A stretch of 64,000 nucleotides of DNA from Acidithiobacillus sp. AMEEHan (GTDB lineage: Bacteria; Pseudomonadota; Gammaproteobacteria; Acidithiobacillales; Acidithiobacillaceae), in contig NZ_CP118747.1 in the NCBI RefSeq assembly GCF_030996345.1, positions 2,292,001-2,356,000 on the forward strand. Direction: 5' to 3'. The notes beneath the pieces are model-generated. The model did not search any database, had not been told where the DNA came from, and saw only the letters and a list, made by a program, of their open reading frames with translations. A program made the position numbers and the translations under genes. Position 1 is the stretch's first letter, and each line of letters opens with the position of its first letter. Shown piece by piece: positions 16,603 through 26,543 of the stretch.

Positions 16603-17975
16603 GTGACAAAAAGCAAAGCGAAAGATTCCTTTTTGACCCCTACCTATGGCGCGCGTCGCATGGACGCCCCCATCCCGAAGGAGTACCTGCCCGAGGGTGA
16701 TCTGGAACCACAGGTCGCCTATCAGCTCATTCACGACGAACTGCTGATGGACGGTAACGCCCGCCTGAATCTGGCGACCTTCGTCACTACCTGGATGGAT
16801 CCAGAGGCGCGCACCCTGATGGCGGAATCCTTCGATAAAAATATGATCGACAAGGACGAATACCCGCAAACTGCGGAAATCGAGCGCCGCTGCGTTCAGA
16901 TCATCGCCCATCTTTTCCACGCCAAAGACAAGGAGGAGCCCATCGGCGTTTCGGCGATCGGCTCCAGCGAGGCAGTGATGCTGGCGGGCATGGCGATGAA
17001 ATGGCGTTGGCGCGAGTGGCGCCACGAGCAGGGGAAGGACAGCTCCCGTCCCAATCTGATCCTGGGCAGCAACGTGCAGGTCGTGTGGGAAAAATTCTGC
17101 CGCTATTGGGAGGTAGAACCACGCTACATTCCCATCCACGAGGATCGCTACGTTATCAGCGCAGAGGAAGTCACCGCGCGCATGGACGAAAACACCATCG
17201 GCGCAGTCGCCATTCTCGGCACTACGTTTACGGGCGAATTTGAGCCCATACGCGCCATTCACGATGCCATGGTCAAGGCGAACCAAAAACGCGGACTACA
17301 GGTGCCTCTGCACGTCGACGCTGCCAGCGGCGGATTCGTTGCCCCGTTTCTGCATCCTGATCTGGAATGGGATTTTCGTTTGCCCAATGTCGCATCCATC
17401 AATGTCTCCGGGCATAAATACGGGCTGGTATATCCCGGCATCGGCTGGGCGCTTTGGCGCGGCAAGGCCTATTTGCCTGAGGATCTGATTTTTCATGTCA
17501 ATTACCTGGGCGGCGACATGCCTACCTTCACCCTGAATTTTTCCCGGCCTGGCAACCAGGTCGTCGGTCAATATTATAATTTTCTGCGTCTGGGGCGCGC
17601 GGGATACACCCGAATCATGAAGAACCTGCAGGACATTGCGCTATGGCTCAGTGGCGAAATCGCCAAAATCGGCCCTTTTTCTCTGTTGAGTACGGGCGAA
17701 AATATCCCGGTCTTTGCCTTTCGCTTGCGCGATGGCCAACGGTATTCGGTGTACGACGTTTCCGATCGCTTGAAAATGCGGGGCTGGCAAGTGCCCGCCT
17801 ACACCCTGCCCAAGGACGCTGAAAAGCTCGCGGTTTTGCGCGTCGTTTTGCGTGAGGGATTCTCTCGCGACATGGGTGAAATTCTCTTGCGCGATCTGCG
17901 CGGGGCCATCGAAGCGTTGGAAAAGGACCCCCCAGTCATCCCCAGGGACCCGGCAAGGAGTCCTTTCACCACTGA
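16603..17975 (+). CDS. gadB: Glutamate decarboxylase, C-terminus shifted by a missing base
   Basis: PLP enzyme converting glutamate to GABA while consuming a proton, an acid-resistance reaction. GTG start with CAGGAG upstream. The PLP lysine lies in SGHKYGLVYPG, with HVDAASGGF before it. As written, the frame runs to 18132 (509 residues) and reads the flippase gene antisense. Adding one C to the run at 17928-17933 gives a tail ending in SFHH and a stop at 17973-17975. That end resembles the SFKHT-type terminus of E. coli GadB and gives the usual length of about 457. I therefore give 17975 as the end. No glutamate/GABA antiporter gene is adjacent. Confidence 0.88.
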
Positions 17976-17981
17976 CCGTTA

Positions 17982-18986
17982 TCAAGGGAGCGGTTCCACC
18001 TTTGCCAGCGGGTGGCGACCAATGCCGAGCCACAGCCAGGCACCGGGCAGACTGGTCAGCAAGACCGTCGTACCGGCCAGCAGGGACAGAGCGAGGGCCT
18101 GGTCATGGCCCATCTGCAGTGCCCCCATGTAGAGCACCAACAGACCCTCCCGTAGCCCCCAACCGGCGAGGGATATTGGCAACGCCAAAAACAGGCTGAC
18201 CACCGGCCAGACGACCCAGAATGCCGCGGCGTCGGGGCGCTCCCCCAAGGAATGGGCCAGGGCCCAGAACATGAAAATGGAGCAAAGTTGTACGAAAACC
18301 GACAGCAAAAAGGTAGAAAGCAAGGCGCTGGGATTGCGCAACAGCATTCCCATTCCTTCTCGGATATCGTGCAGTTTGCGCCCCATTTTACCGACACGGT
18401 GTTCAAGAAAATCGAGCCCCGGACTCAGGATCAGGGTAATGATCCCGGCGTAGCCGGCGCTCAGGATCGCGACAGTCTCACCCATTCCGGGCAACAGACG
18501 CAGGACGTGACCGCCCAGCAGATAGCCCAACAGGGCAATGCCAACCAATGCCCCCATACCAATGAAGCGATCGGCAAATACCACGGCCAAGGCCAGGGTG
18601 GCAGAACCCGCCTGCGTGCGGGTATACCAGGCGCGCAATACGTCCCCGGATACCGAGCCGGGCAGCACCTGATTGAAATATGCCCCTACCCAGTTCAGGC
18701 GCAGCAACCAAAGCACCGGAGCGCGCTTTTTGGCCGCGCGCAGAATGACCGCCCAACGCAGGGAAGACACGGAAAGATTTACCGCATAGGCGAGCACGGC
18801 CAGCAAAAACCAGGGAAGGCGAATTTGCAAGAAGCGTTGCGTCAGAGCCGTCCAGTCGGTCTTGTGAAAGAGCCAGATAAAGATCGAGATGGTGACGACG
18901 ATCTGCAGCAGCAGACTCCAGGGGATCCTCTTGCGGTGTTTTTCTGCTCTCACCGGACGAGACTGCGGTTGAACGGGCATTGGCAA
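17982..18986 (-). CDS. Flippase-like/LPG synthase transmembrane-domain protein
   Basis: 334 residues with eight or so hydrophobic segments, matching the lysylphosphatidylglycerol-synthase TM family (PF03706). Typical motifs are NLSVSSLRWAVIL, NQVLPGSVSGDVLRAW, DRFIGM and LPISLAGWGLREG. Such proteins handle polyprenyl or lipid-linked substrates in the inner membrane. The N-terminus is basic. It lies 12 bp downstream of pabB on the same strand. The specific substrate cannot be told from sequence. Confidence 0.85.
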   Translation of the reverse strand: MPMPVQPQSRPVRAEKHRKRIPWSLLLQIVVTISIFIWLFHKTDWTALTQRFLQIRLPWFLLAVLAYAVNLSVSSLRWAVILRAAKKRAPVLWLLRLNWVGAYFNQVLPGSVSGDVLRAWYTRTQAGSATLALAVVFADRFIGMGALVGIALLGYLLGGHVLRLLPGMGETVAILSAGYAGIITLILSPGLDFLEHRVGKMGRKLHDIREGMGMLLRNPSALLSTFLLSVFVQLCSIFMFWALAHSLGERPDAAAFWVVWPVVSLFLALPISLAGWGLREGLLVLYMGALQMGHDQALALSLLAGTTVLLTSLPGAWLWLGIGRHPLAKVEPLP

Positions 18987-18998
18987 AGCGCTCCCAAA

Positions 18999-20381
18999 TC
19001 AGCGCGCCACTGTAGCGCAGGTGGCGCCCTGCGGCAAAAACGCCTCCAGCGTCTCGCGAATCATCGCCACCTTGTCGAGGCTTTCGGCATACTCCGCCGC
19101 GCAGTCGGAGTCGGCGACGATGGCGCCACCGCCGAAAAAACGTAATTCTCCCTCGCTATTCAGTTCGAGACTGCGAATGAGAATATTCCAGTCCATCTCT
19201 CCGCCCGCTGTCACATAGCCAAAACACCCGCAGTAGATGCCTCGCGGTCCGGCCTCCAGCTCGGCAATGATTTCCATCGCTCGGTGTTTGGGTGCTCCGG
19301 TAATCGAACCCCCAGGAAAGGCCGCCGCCAGAGCATCCCAGGCGTCGAGGCCTGGGGCCAAATCGGCTTCGATACTGCTGACCAGATGATGTACTTGATC
19401 ATAAGACTCCAAGGAGAATAGCTCGGGTACCTGCACCGAGCCCGACGCCGCCACCTTGCCCAGGTCATTACGCAACAGATCGACAATCATCAGATTCTCT
19501 GCGCGGTCTTTGCGGCTGGCCATGAGTTCCGCGGCGCTTTCCCGATCCCGGCGCGGGTCCGGATGGCGCCGACGCGTACCCTTGATGGGTCGCGCCTGCA
19601 AGCGCCCCCCCGCGAGGCGAAGCAGGCGCTCGGGCGAAACACTGAGCAACGTGCCCCACGGATGGCGAAAAAATGCCGAAAAAGGCGCGCGGCTTACTCT
19701 CCGCAAACGCTGGTACAGGGGCCAGGGATCACCTTGCCAGCCAGCGGAAAAGCCCTGCGCCAAATTGATTTGGTAACAGTCACCGGCGAGGATGTATTCC
19801 TGCGTGCGCGCGTAGGCCGCGGCATAGTCTGCGTAGCTCCAGTGCGGACGAATACCGGCGGGAGAGAGTTGAAATGGCGGAAAATCAGGAAGCGGACGCT
19901 GCAGTACGGTGGTCCAGGCATCATCGGCGGCTGAGCTGGCAATGATCCATGCGCGGCGCTGCTGATGATCCTGAAGCAAGATCTGGTCATAGAGTGCGAA
20001 CACCGCCACAGGCTGATCGTCTTCTTTGTTATCTCGACTCCCGTTCCCGCCGGCCGCCCAGTCGTAGGCCAAAAATCCACACAGCAGCGGCACGGTCAGC
20101 CTGCTCCAGCTCCCTGAACCAACTGGCTGCTTTTCCAACAATGGACGAAGGGTAGAGAAAAGCGTACCCGTCTGACGCCGTGCTTCACTGCCTCGATCTT
20201 GCCGCCAGACGCCGCCAGCATCCTCCCAAATCCAAGCCTGCGGCTGCCGCAGCAAGAGATCCTGCCGCCGTTGCGGTCCAGAAGCGGTACCGCTGTCCAG
20301 AAAAGCCGCGCCCACCTCCGTCGCGCAGCGAGCAAAAAGGTCTGCGCTATCCTCCCAATACTCGATTTCCCAAAGCCGCAT
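18999..20381 (-). CDS. pabB: Aminodeoxychorismate synthase component I
   Basis: 460 residues from ATG 20381; upstream in-frame codons cross the tolC promoter and are unlikely. It makes 4-amino-4-deoxychorismate from chorismate for folate. The chorismate-binding domain shows PIKGTRRR, the Lys-containing motif of PabB-type enzymes, then SRKDRAENLMIVDLLRNDLG and PGGSITGAPKHRAMEII. The N-terminal domain is diverged. Length fits PabB (about 450) rather than anthranilate synthase. Confidence 0.92.
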   Translation of the reverse strand: MRLWEIEYWEDSADLFARCATEVGAAFLDSGTASGPQRRQDLLLRQPQAWIWEDAGGVWRQDRGSEARRQTGTLFSTLRPLLEKQPVGSGSWSRLTVPLLCGFLAYDWAAGGNGSRDNKEDDQPVAVFALYDQILLQDHQQRRAWIIASSAADDAWTTVLQRPLPDFPPFQLSPAGIRPHWSYADYAAAYARTQEYILAGDCYQINLAQGFSAGWQGDPWPLYQRLRRVSRAPFSAFFRHPWGTLLSVSPERLLRLAGGRLQARPIKGTRRRHPDPRRDRESAAELMASRKDRAENLMIVDLLRNDLGKVAASGSVQVPELFSLESYDQVHHLVSSIEADLAPGLDAWDALAAAFPGGSITGAPKHRAMEIIAELEAGPRGIYCGCFGYVTAGGEMDWNILIRSLELNSEGELRFFGGGAIVADSDCAAEYAESLDKVAMIRETLEAFLPQGATCATVAR

Positions 20382-20483
20382 TCCAACCCCAGTCGCGTAC
20401 TTGCCGTAGCGGAAGTCTCCCTGCCTCAAGCTCTCCTGTCCACTGGCTCGTTGGCGGCACAGGCCGGTGGCTCTCGTTGGATC

Positions 20484-20512
20484 TTGTAAACTGACCGGAC
20501 GGTCAGTACACT
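20484..20512 (+). promoter_or_regulatory. tolC promoter with an 18-bp palindromic operator in the spacer
   Basis: A -35 (TTGTAA, 20484-20489) and -10 (TACACT, 20507-20512) are 17 bases apart. The perfect inverted repeat ACTGACCGGACGGTCAGT (20490-20507) fills that spacer exactly. This symmetry and wording are typical of TetR-family operators controlling efflux genes. A repressor bound here would block RNA polymerase. No TetR gene is in the window. Confidence 0.72.
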
Positions 20513-20542
20513 TATGGCAGACTTTGATGGAGCTACTTGTCC

Positions 20543-21856
20543 ATGTCCGCTTTGCGTCGCGCGGTACCTCTTGGTTTTGCCCTGTTGCTCGCAAGTCCCG
20601 CGATCTTCGCGGAGGATCTGCTTAGCGTTTATCAGCAGGCGGTGCAATCGGACCCGCGTCTGGCTGAGGCCCGCGCGAACCTGCAGGCGGCCGAGCAAAA
20701 CAAACCCCTTGCGCGCTCAGCTTACCTGCCCCACTTGGGGCTGGGTGCGAGTGTCGGCTTCAACTCTGGTAGTTTCTCTGGTTTTGCCGGCCTGAACATC
20801 AGCAAGGCCTATCTTTCCAACAGCTACAGCGTCAGCCTGACCCAAGCGGTATTCAATGGCGCGGCCCTTTCCGCCATGAAGGAGGCTGGAAGTCAAATCC
20901 AAGCAGCCGCTGCGGGCCTTGCCTACACCGAGCAGGATCTGGCGTTGCGGGTCGCCAAGGCGTACTTTGCGGTGCTCGAGGCGCAGGCGCAGCAGGCCAT
21001 CGCAGGTAAGCAAACCAAGTTGCTCGAGAGCATCTATAAACAAACGCAAGCGCAGCTGCAGATCGGCACTGGTGACATCATCTCGGTACGCGAAGCGCGG
21101 GCGCGACTGGACGCCGCCAAGGCCGACCTGATTCAGGCGGAAAATGCCACGCAGATCGCGCGCCAGCGGCTGGAGCGCTTGACGCATCAGCCGCTCGGCC
21201 CATTGGCGCCGCTCCATGAGTTCCAAGCGCTTGGACCGCAACCAGACAATATGCAGGACTGGGTGGCAACTGCCATGAAATCCTCGCCACAGATCCTGCA
21301 AGCCGAGGCGCAAACACAGAGCGCCCAGGATGCGGTAGAGGTACAACGGCGTGCGCGCTGGCCAAAGCTGGACTTGCAAGGTATCGCGCAGCATGTGCAT
21401 GGCAATCCCTTCCCTGGCTTTACCGAGAATCAGGCTGGAGTGAGCTTGAACCTATCCATGCCCCTCTTCGAGGGTGGGCAAATCTCCAGCCAGGTACAGA
21501 AGGCCGAGGCGCAGAGCATGGCATCGAGCGATCATCTGGGGAGCGTGCGTGATGCCGTAAAACTGGATGTCGAGAGTGCCTTTCTCGATCTCCAAAACAG
21601 CGTCGCGCAACTGCAGGCAGCGAAGGAATCGGCGCAGTCGGCCAAGGTATCGCTGGAAGGCACCCGCAAAGGCTACGAGGTTGGCACCCGTTCCATCATC
21701 GATCTCCTGCAAACCGCTACCGACTATATTCGTGCGGAACAACAGTATAACGTCGCTCTCTACCGTCAGGTCACCGCGCGCGTGGCCCTCAAGGCCGCCG
21801 CAGGGCAGTTGAACATCGGTGATCTCACCTCGATCAACGCTCTCCTGCAACCGTAA
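20543..21856 (+). CDS. tolC: TolC-family outer-membrane channel protein
   Basis: 437 residues from ATG 20543 with GGAG upstream; the TTG at 20537 is not needed. A signal peptide ends AIFA, followed by DLLSVYQQAVQSDPRLAEARANL, the usual TolC opening. Two copies of the outer-membrane efflux repeat are present, with long helical segments and strands (LNLSMPLFEGGQISSQV). No lipobox, so it is the TolC rather than the NodT type. It stands alone and could serve several pumps, including the RND system at 1854-6502, which lacks its own channel. Confidence 0.9.
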   Translation: MSALRRAVPLGFALLLASPAIFAEDLLSVYQQAVQSDPRLAEARANLQAAEQNKPLARSAYLPHLGLGASVGFNSGSFSGFAGLNISKAYLSNSYSVSLTQAVFNGAALSAMKEAGSQIQAAAAGLAYTEQDLALRVAKAYFAVLEAQAQQAIAGKQTKLLESIYKQTQAQLQIGTGDIISVREARARLDAAKADLIQAENATQIARQRLERLTHQPLGPLAPLHEFQALGPQPDNMQDWVATAMKSSPQILQAEAQTQSAQDAVEVQRRARWPKLDLQGIAQHVHGNPFPGFTENQAGVSLNLSMPLFEGGQISSQVQKAEAQSMASSDHLGSVRDAVKLDVESAFLDLQNSVAQLQAAKESAQSAKVSLEGTRKGYEVGTRSIIDLLQTATDYIRAEQQYNVALYRQVTARVALKAAAGQLNIGDLTSINALLQP

Positions 21857-21930
21857 TGGCGGGCTGCGCGACCTGCTCGTTCGGCGTATAGTGTTCGCCT
21901 GCAGTGCAGATGACGAATGAGGAGATGACG

Positions 21931-22656
21931 ATGGCGGAACTGAGCAACCTGTCGCTGGATCTGCGCGGGCTTCCCGATGCCAAGGCTGGTCCTTTGCTGT
22001 TCAGCGCGGCCCAGCGCCTGGGGCTCGGACAGAAAATATCGGTGCAGATCGATCGCGATCCCCATGCCCTGCTGCGCGCCACGGCCTTCCAGTTGCGTGA
22101 CGCGATTTCTTGGTCGGTCGCGAGTGCCGATCCCGAATGGAGCGCCGAAATACGGCCGCGCAAAGAAGCCGAGGCGAAGGATGTCGTCGACCTCCTCACC
22201 TGGGATCACTACCGTCTCGACCGGCAATTTGCCGATGTTCTCGCCGCTGCCAATGCGAACCGGGTAGACGAGGCAGAGAGCATTTTTCAGGATTATTGGA
22301 TTGGCCTGCGCCGTCACGTGCATATGGAGAACTACATTCTCGGGCCCGTACTCGGTGGTGGCGAGAAAAAGGGGCCATTGGCGGACATGCTGTTTGAGCA
22401 CGACAGCATCATTCAGCAGTCCCGGATCGTGGATGAAACCTTCCGGGAAATGGACTATGGCATGTTGCCGGCTATCTGCGCGGTGCTCTCCGGATCTCTC
22501 GCCAAGCATGAGAACCGCGAGGAGAATACCCTGTTCCCGATTTGGCAAGCAGCCAACAATCAGGACAAGCTGCGGGCAGAGGAATTCTTGCTGCAGACCA
22601 AGGCGCTGTTGGCCGGCGCCGACGACGCCGCGGTCAAGGAGCGTTTTCCCGACTGA
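21931..22656 (+). CDS. DUF2249-hemerythrin fusion protein
   Basis: 241 residues. ATG 21931 is favoured by GAGGAG nine bases upstream. The N-terminal 75 residues (LDLRGLPDAKAGPLLFSAAQRLG) are a DUF2249 domain, a TusA-like fold. Residues 95-220 are a hemerythrin HHE helical bundle with His/Glu ligands in TWDHYRL, HVHMENYI, FEHDSIIQ and KHENREENTLFPIW. The di-iron bundle would bind O2, NO or iron in the cytosol. The fusion suggests redox or sulfur-linked sensing or Fe-S protection. It is convergent with hslO, an oxidative-stress chaperone gene, with a 3 bp gap. Confidence 0.85.
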   Translation: MAELSNLSLDLRGLPDAKAGPLLFSAAQRLGLGQKISVQIDRDPHALLRATAFQLRDAISWSVASADPEWSAEIRPRKEAEAKDVVDLLTWDHYRLDRQFADVLAAANANRVDEAESIFQDYWIGLRRHVHMENYILGPVLGGGEKKGPLADMLFEHDSIIQQSRIVDETFREMDYGMLPAICAVLSGSLAKHENREENTLFPIWQAANNQDKLRAEEFLLQTKALLAGADDAAVKERFPD

Positions 22657-22659
22657 GAT

Positions 22660-23517
22660 TCAGTGCAGCGATTTGCCCCTCGCAAAGAGTGCCGCGACGT
22701 CGGTGGAATTGAGTAGGTAGACCTTTTGACAGTACTCGCAGGTGACCTGCACCCTGCCTTCTACCGCCAGAGTCTCTTCCACTTCTTTCTCGCCCAGGGC
22801 GACGAGCATGTGCTCTACCCGCTCCTGCGAGCAACTGCATTGAAAGCGCAGCGCTTGCGCTTTGCGCAGGCGCACGCCCACAGTGGGGAAGATTTCCGGG
22901 AGGAACTGCTCCGGACGGGCAAGCAACAGCGATTGATCCGAGCCTACCGCAAAAAAACCGGTGGCGACATCCCATTCCTCCGCCGTAAGAACGCCTGGCA
23001 GACGTTGCAGAAAATAGCCTCCGGCGATGCCACTGGCGGCGTCCACCAGCAGACGGAAATACGCTGGGGCCTGCACTGACTCGGCAAAATAGGCCTGCAG
23101 GGATTGTGTCAGCGTATCACGCAACTGGATCAGCCCTTGATAGCGATCGCGGTCCATACCCATATCCACGGTGAGGGCGAGCAAAGCCTCTGGCAGCGCC
23201 GCTAGGTCGAGATTTTCGTCTGTCCCACGCCAACGGGCATAGGCGCGCATGCCACCGCCGGAGATCATCTCCGCCACGAGGAGTTGCAGGTTGCCCTGGC
23301 TCTGGGCCTGGAGAATCAATCGCTCGAAATGTTTCTGGGTGCTGGAGATCAGAGCCAGACCAACGAGAATTTCGCCGAGCAACTGGCGGAGCTCTGCCGG
23401 TCCCTCCAGACCCTGAATTACGCGTGCAAAGATACCGTCCACGCGGCAGCGGGCGCCGCGCAGCGGCAGGCTCTCCCAGTAAAAACTCTGCAAAAAATCC
23501 CCGGAATCGCTGCTCAT
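22660..23517 (-). CDS. hslO: Hsp33 redox-regulated chaperonin
   Basis: 285 residues. The C-terminal zinc/redox switch is present as FQCSCSQERVE and TCEYCQKVYLL, the CxC plus CxxC pattern whose oxidation activates the chaperone. The N-terminal domain has SGGGMRAYARWRG and GIAGGYFLQRLPG. The start overlaps the ttcA stop as ATGA, so the two thiol-linked genes are translationally coupled. Confidence 0.95.
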   Translation of the reverse strand: MSSDSGDFLQSFYWESLPLRGARCRVDGIFARVIQGLEGPAELRQLLGEILVGLALISSTQKHFERLILQAQSQGNLQLLVAEMISGGGMRAYARWRGTDENLDLAALPEALLALTVDMGMDRDRYQGLIQLRDTLTQSLQAYFAESVQAPAYFRLLVDAASGIAGGYFLQRLPGVLTAEEWDVATGFFAVGSDQSLLLARPEQFLPEIFPTVGVRLRKAQALRFQCSCSQERVEHMLVALGEKEVEETLAVEGRVQVTCEYCQKVYLLNSTDVAALFARGKSLH

Positions 23518-24286
23518 GCCGGCATCTCTCGCGCCATCAATGGCGCCAAGGCGCGCAATAGCTGTTTGAACAGACGCGGATCCCGCTCCTCCTGAGCGGC
23601 CAGTAACTCCTTCATACGCTGACGCTCGGTGGGATGGCGAAAGCAGGCTGGGCAGTTCTCGATGATGATCGGCAAGCCCTCAGCTTCGGCATAGGCGCGA
23701 GTCTGTCGCTCGCGACAGTAGACCAGTGGACGGATGACGCGCAGGTCTCCTTCGCGTACCGCGTAATGGGCCTTCATGGTACGGAGTTCCCCATTATAAA
23801 ACATCGACATGAAAAAACTTTCCGCAAAATCGTCGAGGTGCTGCCCAAGGGCGATGACGTTGTAGCCTTCGCGGCGTGCACAGGCATAGAGGACCCCCCG
23901 CCGCATTCGCGCACAGAAGCTGCAATACGATGGCCGCCCCAGGTGTTTCTGGGCACGAGCAAAGATATCCTGCCGCTCCCAGAACCACGGTAGTCCAAGT
24001 GCATGGACATGGGCGCCGAGTGGTTCGGGATCAAAGTCCGGACTCTGGGGATCGACGGTTGCCACTCCCAGTGCGAAGGATAGTGGGCTGTACCGTTGCA
24101 TTTCGGCGAGCAGCGCCAGCAGGCTGAGGGAGTCCTTGCCCCCGAGAGCGCAAGCAGTACGCGATCTCCCGGTCGGATCATACGGAAATCCTGGATGGCC
24201 TTGCCCATGCGCCGCGCCAAGAGGCGGGGCACCGGCAAGCGGTGCTCCTGCGTCTCTTCGCCAGCTACGCTTGCCAATTCAGCCAT
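23514..24286 (-). pseudogene. ttcA: tRNA 2-thiocytidine synthetase TtcA, frame broken by one base
   Basis: TtcA thiolates C32 of certain tRNAs using ATP and a Cys-ligated Fe-S cluster. The start ATG 24286 opens [11 protein letters not shown] and reaches GDRVLLALSG, then goes out of frame exactly in the PP-loop. The -1 frame resumes at once with the rest of the protein, including the CSFC pair and the HLDDFAESFFMSMFYNG motif. One extra C in the run at 24139-24143 restores SGGKDSLSL. The remainder has no decay, so an assembly error is likely. The start overlaps hldA by 8 bp. Confidence 0.88.
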
Positions 24287-25241
24287 GCACCGACTCCAGA
24301 CTGGAGGCGAGCTCCGCCGCGGATACGGTTGCCGCCCCAAGTTTGCCGACCACAATGCCGGCAGCCCGATTGCCCAGCTCCACTGCCCGGTCCAGAGGCC
24401 AGCCGGCCGCCACCGCCGTGGCAATGGTGGCAATCACCGTATCTCCGGCGCCGGTCACGTCGAACACCTCGCGCGCCTGGGCCGGGTGATGATGTATCCC
24501 ATCGGCAAGAAAAAGGGTCATTCCCTCCTCTCCACGGGTCACCAACAAGGCCGTCAGTTGCCACGCCTCGCGCCAGTGCCGACCCAGTGCGCGAAATTCC
24601 TCTTCCGTCTTCCAGCTGCCTGCGACAGTCTGGAATTCACTTTTATTGGGCGTCAAGAGCGTCGCCCCGGCATAGCGGGCAAAATCGCGCCCCTTGGGAT
24701 CGACGAGAACGGGAATCTGGCGTTCGCGCGCCAGCCGAATCCAGGCCTGCGGGTTCTGCACCGCGCCTTTGCCATAATCCGACAACAGCAAGGCTGCCAT
24801 CCCGGAAAAAAAATCTTCGTCGCCGAGCAACAGGCCCTGTAAACGCTGCTCATCAGGGCGCTCCTCAAAATCGAGACGGAGCAACTGCTGCTGGTGTCCA
24901 ATCACCCGCAACTTGACCGTGGTGGGAAGGCCTTCGAGCGCCACAAAATGGGTATCTACCCCCGCCCGACGCAGCAAAGTGGCGAGACTGTCCGCTGCGG
25001 CGTCCCGGCCAACCGCCGCCCGCAGACGACAGCGCGCACCCAGGGCAGCGATATTCAGGGCTACATTGGCAGCGCCTCCGGGTCTTTCTTCTTCGCGCCC
25101 AACCTGCACGACGGGCACCGGCGCCTCGGGCGAGATACGCTCGACCCGGCCAAACCAGTAGCGGTCGAGCATCACGTCGCCGAGCACGGCAACGTGGGCC
25201 CGGCGCAATTGGTCCAAGGAATCAGGGTCGGCCGATGGCAC
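24279..25241 (-). CDS. hldA: D-glycero-beta-D-manno-heptose-7-phosphate kinase (RfaE domain I)
   Basis: 320 residues from GTG 25241 (AGGA upstream), which matches the family's N-terminal length; ATG 25295 would overlap ugd by 74 bp. It phosphorylates heptose-7-phosphate for LPS inner core synthesis. PfkB motifs are clear: [29 protein letters not shown] and the catalytic [11 protein letters not shown]. The adenylyltransferase half found in fused E. coli HldE is missing, so this is the monofunctional kinase. It follows ugd, another sugar-nucleotide gene. Confidence 0.9.
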   Translation of the reverse strand: MPSADPDSLDQLRRAHVAVLGDVMLDRYWFGRVERISPEAPVPVVQVGREEERPGGAANVALNIAALGARCRLRAAVGRDAAADSLATLLRRAGVDTHFVALEGLPTTVKLRVIGHQQQLLRLDFEERPDEQRLQGLLLGDEDFFSGMAALLLSDYGKGAVQNPQAWIRLARERQIPVLVDPKGRDFARYAGATLLTPNKSEFQTVAGSWKTEEEFRALGRHWREAWQLTALLVTRGEEGMTLFLADGIHHHPAQAREVFDVTGAGDTVIATIATAVAAGWPLDRAVELGNRAAGIVVGKLGAATVSAAELASSLESVHG

Positions 25242-26543
25242 GGTATTGCAGTCCTGCAGCTTTGGGTAAACGGGGATCGTAGAGGTTACGACCATCGATG
25301 ATCAAGGGATGGCGCAGGCGGCGCTTCAACTCCGCAAAATCCGGGCTGCGGAAGATCTGCCATTCGGTACAAATCATCAGGGCATCGGCGCCATCGCAGG
25401 CCGCGTAGGGTTCGTCGCAAAAGGAGATCTCCGGCATCTGGGCATAGATCCGCTTTGCTTCTACCATGGCTACCGGGTCGTATGCACGAATGCTCGCCCC
25501 CCGTCGCCGGAGCGCGTCGATCAGGGTGCGACTTGGCGCCTCGCGCATGTCGTCGGTATTCGGCTTGAAGGCGAGGCCCCAAATGGCGATGCGTCTACCC
25601 TGCAGATCCGCGCCAAACTCGGCCATGAGCTTGCGCTCCAACACCTGCTTTTGCGCGTTGTTGACGCTTTCCACGGCGCGGATCAGGGGGGCGTCATAGC
25701 CCAGCTCCCGGGCGGTATGCTCCAGCGCCCGCACATCCTTGGGAAAACAGGAACCGCCATAGCCACAACCAGGATAGATGAAATCGAAGCCAATGCGGGG
25801 GTCCGAGCCAATGCCGATACGTACGTGCTCGATATCTGCACCCAGGCGCTCCGCCAAGCCGGCCAACTCGTTCATGAAGGAAATCTTGGTCGCCAAGAGG
25901 ACGTTGGCGGCGTATTTGGTCAGCTCGGCCGAGGGAATGTCCATGACCAGAACCCGGTCGTGATTGCGGTTGAAGGGCGCGTACAGATCACGCATGCGCT
26001 GCGCCACGGTTTCGTCGTCAGTACCGACGATGATGCGATCCGGCTTCATGAAATCGCTGACCGCCGCACCCTCCTTGAGAAATTCCGGATTGGAGACCAC
26101 GGAAAAGGCGACATGCACCCCGCGGGCAGCCAGTTCTGCCTGGATCGTGGCCCGCACCTTTTGCGCCGTTCCCACCGGGACCGTCGATTTGTTGATGATG
26201 ATACGCGGCTCGTCGAGATGTCTGCCGATATCGGATGCCACCTGCAGCACGTAGCGTAAATCCGCAGAACCGTCCTCGTCCGGGGGGTACCCACGGCAAT
26301 GAAGAGAAATTCGCCGTGGGCCACACCCTCGGCAATGTCGGTACTGAAATGCAATCGTCCACCATCGATACCGCTGCGGACGATCTCCGGCAGGTCCGGC
26401 TCATGGATGGGGATTTCACCAGCCTGTAAACGCGCCACCTTTTCGGCATCGATATCGATGCAGAGCACCTGATTCCCCACCTGCGCCAGGCAGGCGCCGG
26501 TGACCAGCCCCACATACCCCGTCCCCACTACCGTTATCCGCAT
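25222..26543 (-). pseudogene. ugd: UDP-glucose 6-dehydrogenase, frame broken by one base
   Basis: Oxidises UDP-glucose to UDP-glucuronate for polysaccharide or lipid A decoration. The start ([16 protein letters not shown], an NAD Rossmann fold) runs to [11 protein letters not shown], then leaves frame. The other frame continues [17 protein letters not shown] through the catalytic Cys region ([14 protein letters not shown]) to the stop at 25222. A seventh G in the run at 26282-26287 restores the conserved [13 protein letters not shown] joint. All catalytic parts are present, so the gene is probably intact in the organism. Its start overlaps acpS by 10 bp. Confidence 0.9.

Noticed and set aside
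18252-19145. A 297-codon plus-strand open frame
   Set aside because: Fully antisense to the flippase-like gene, with Gln/Arg/His-rich composition and no domain.
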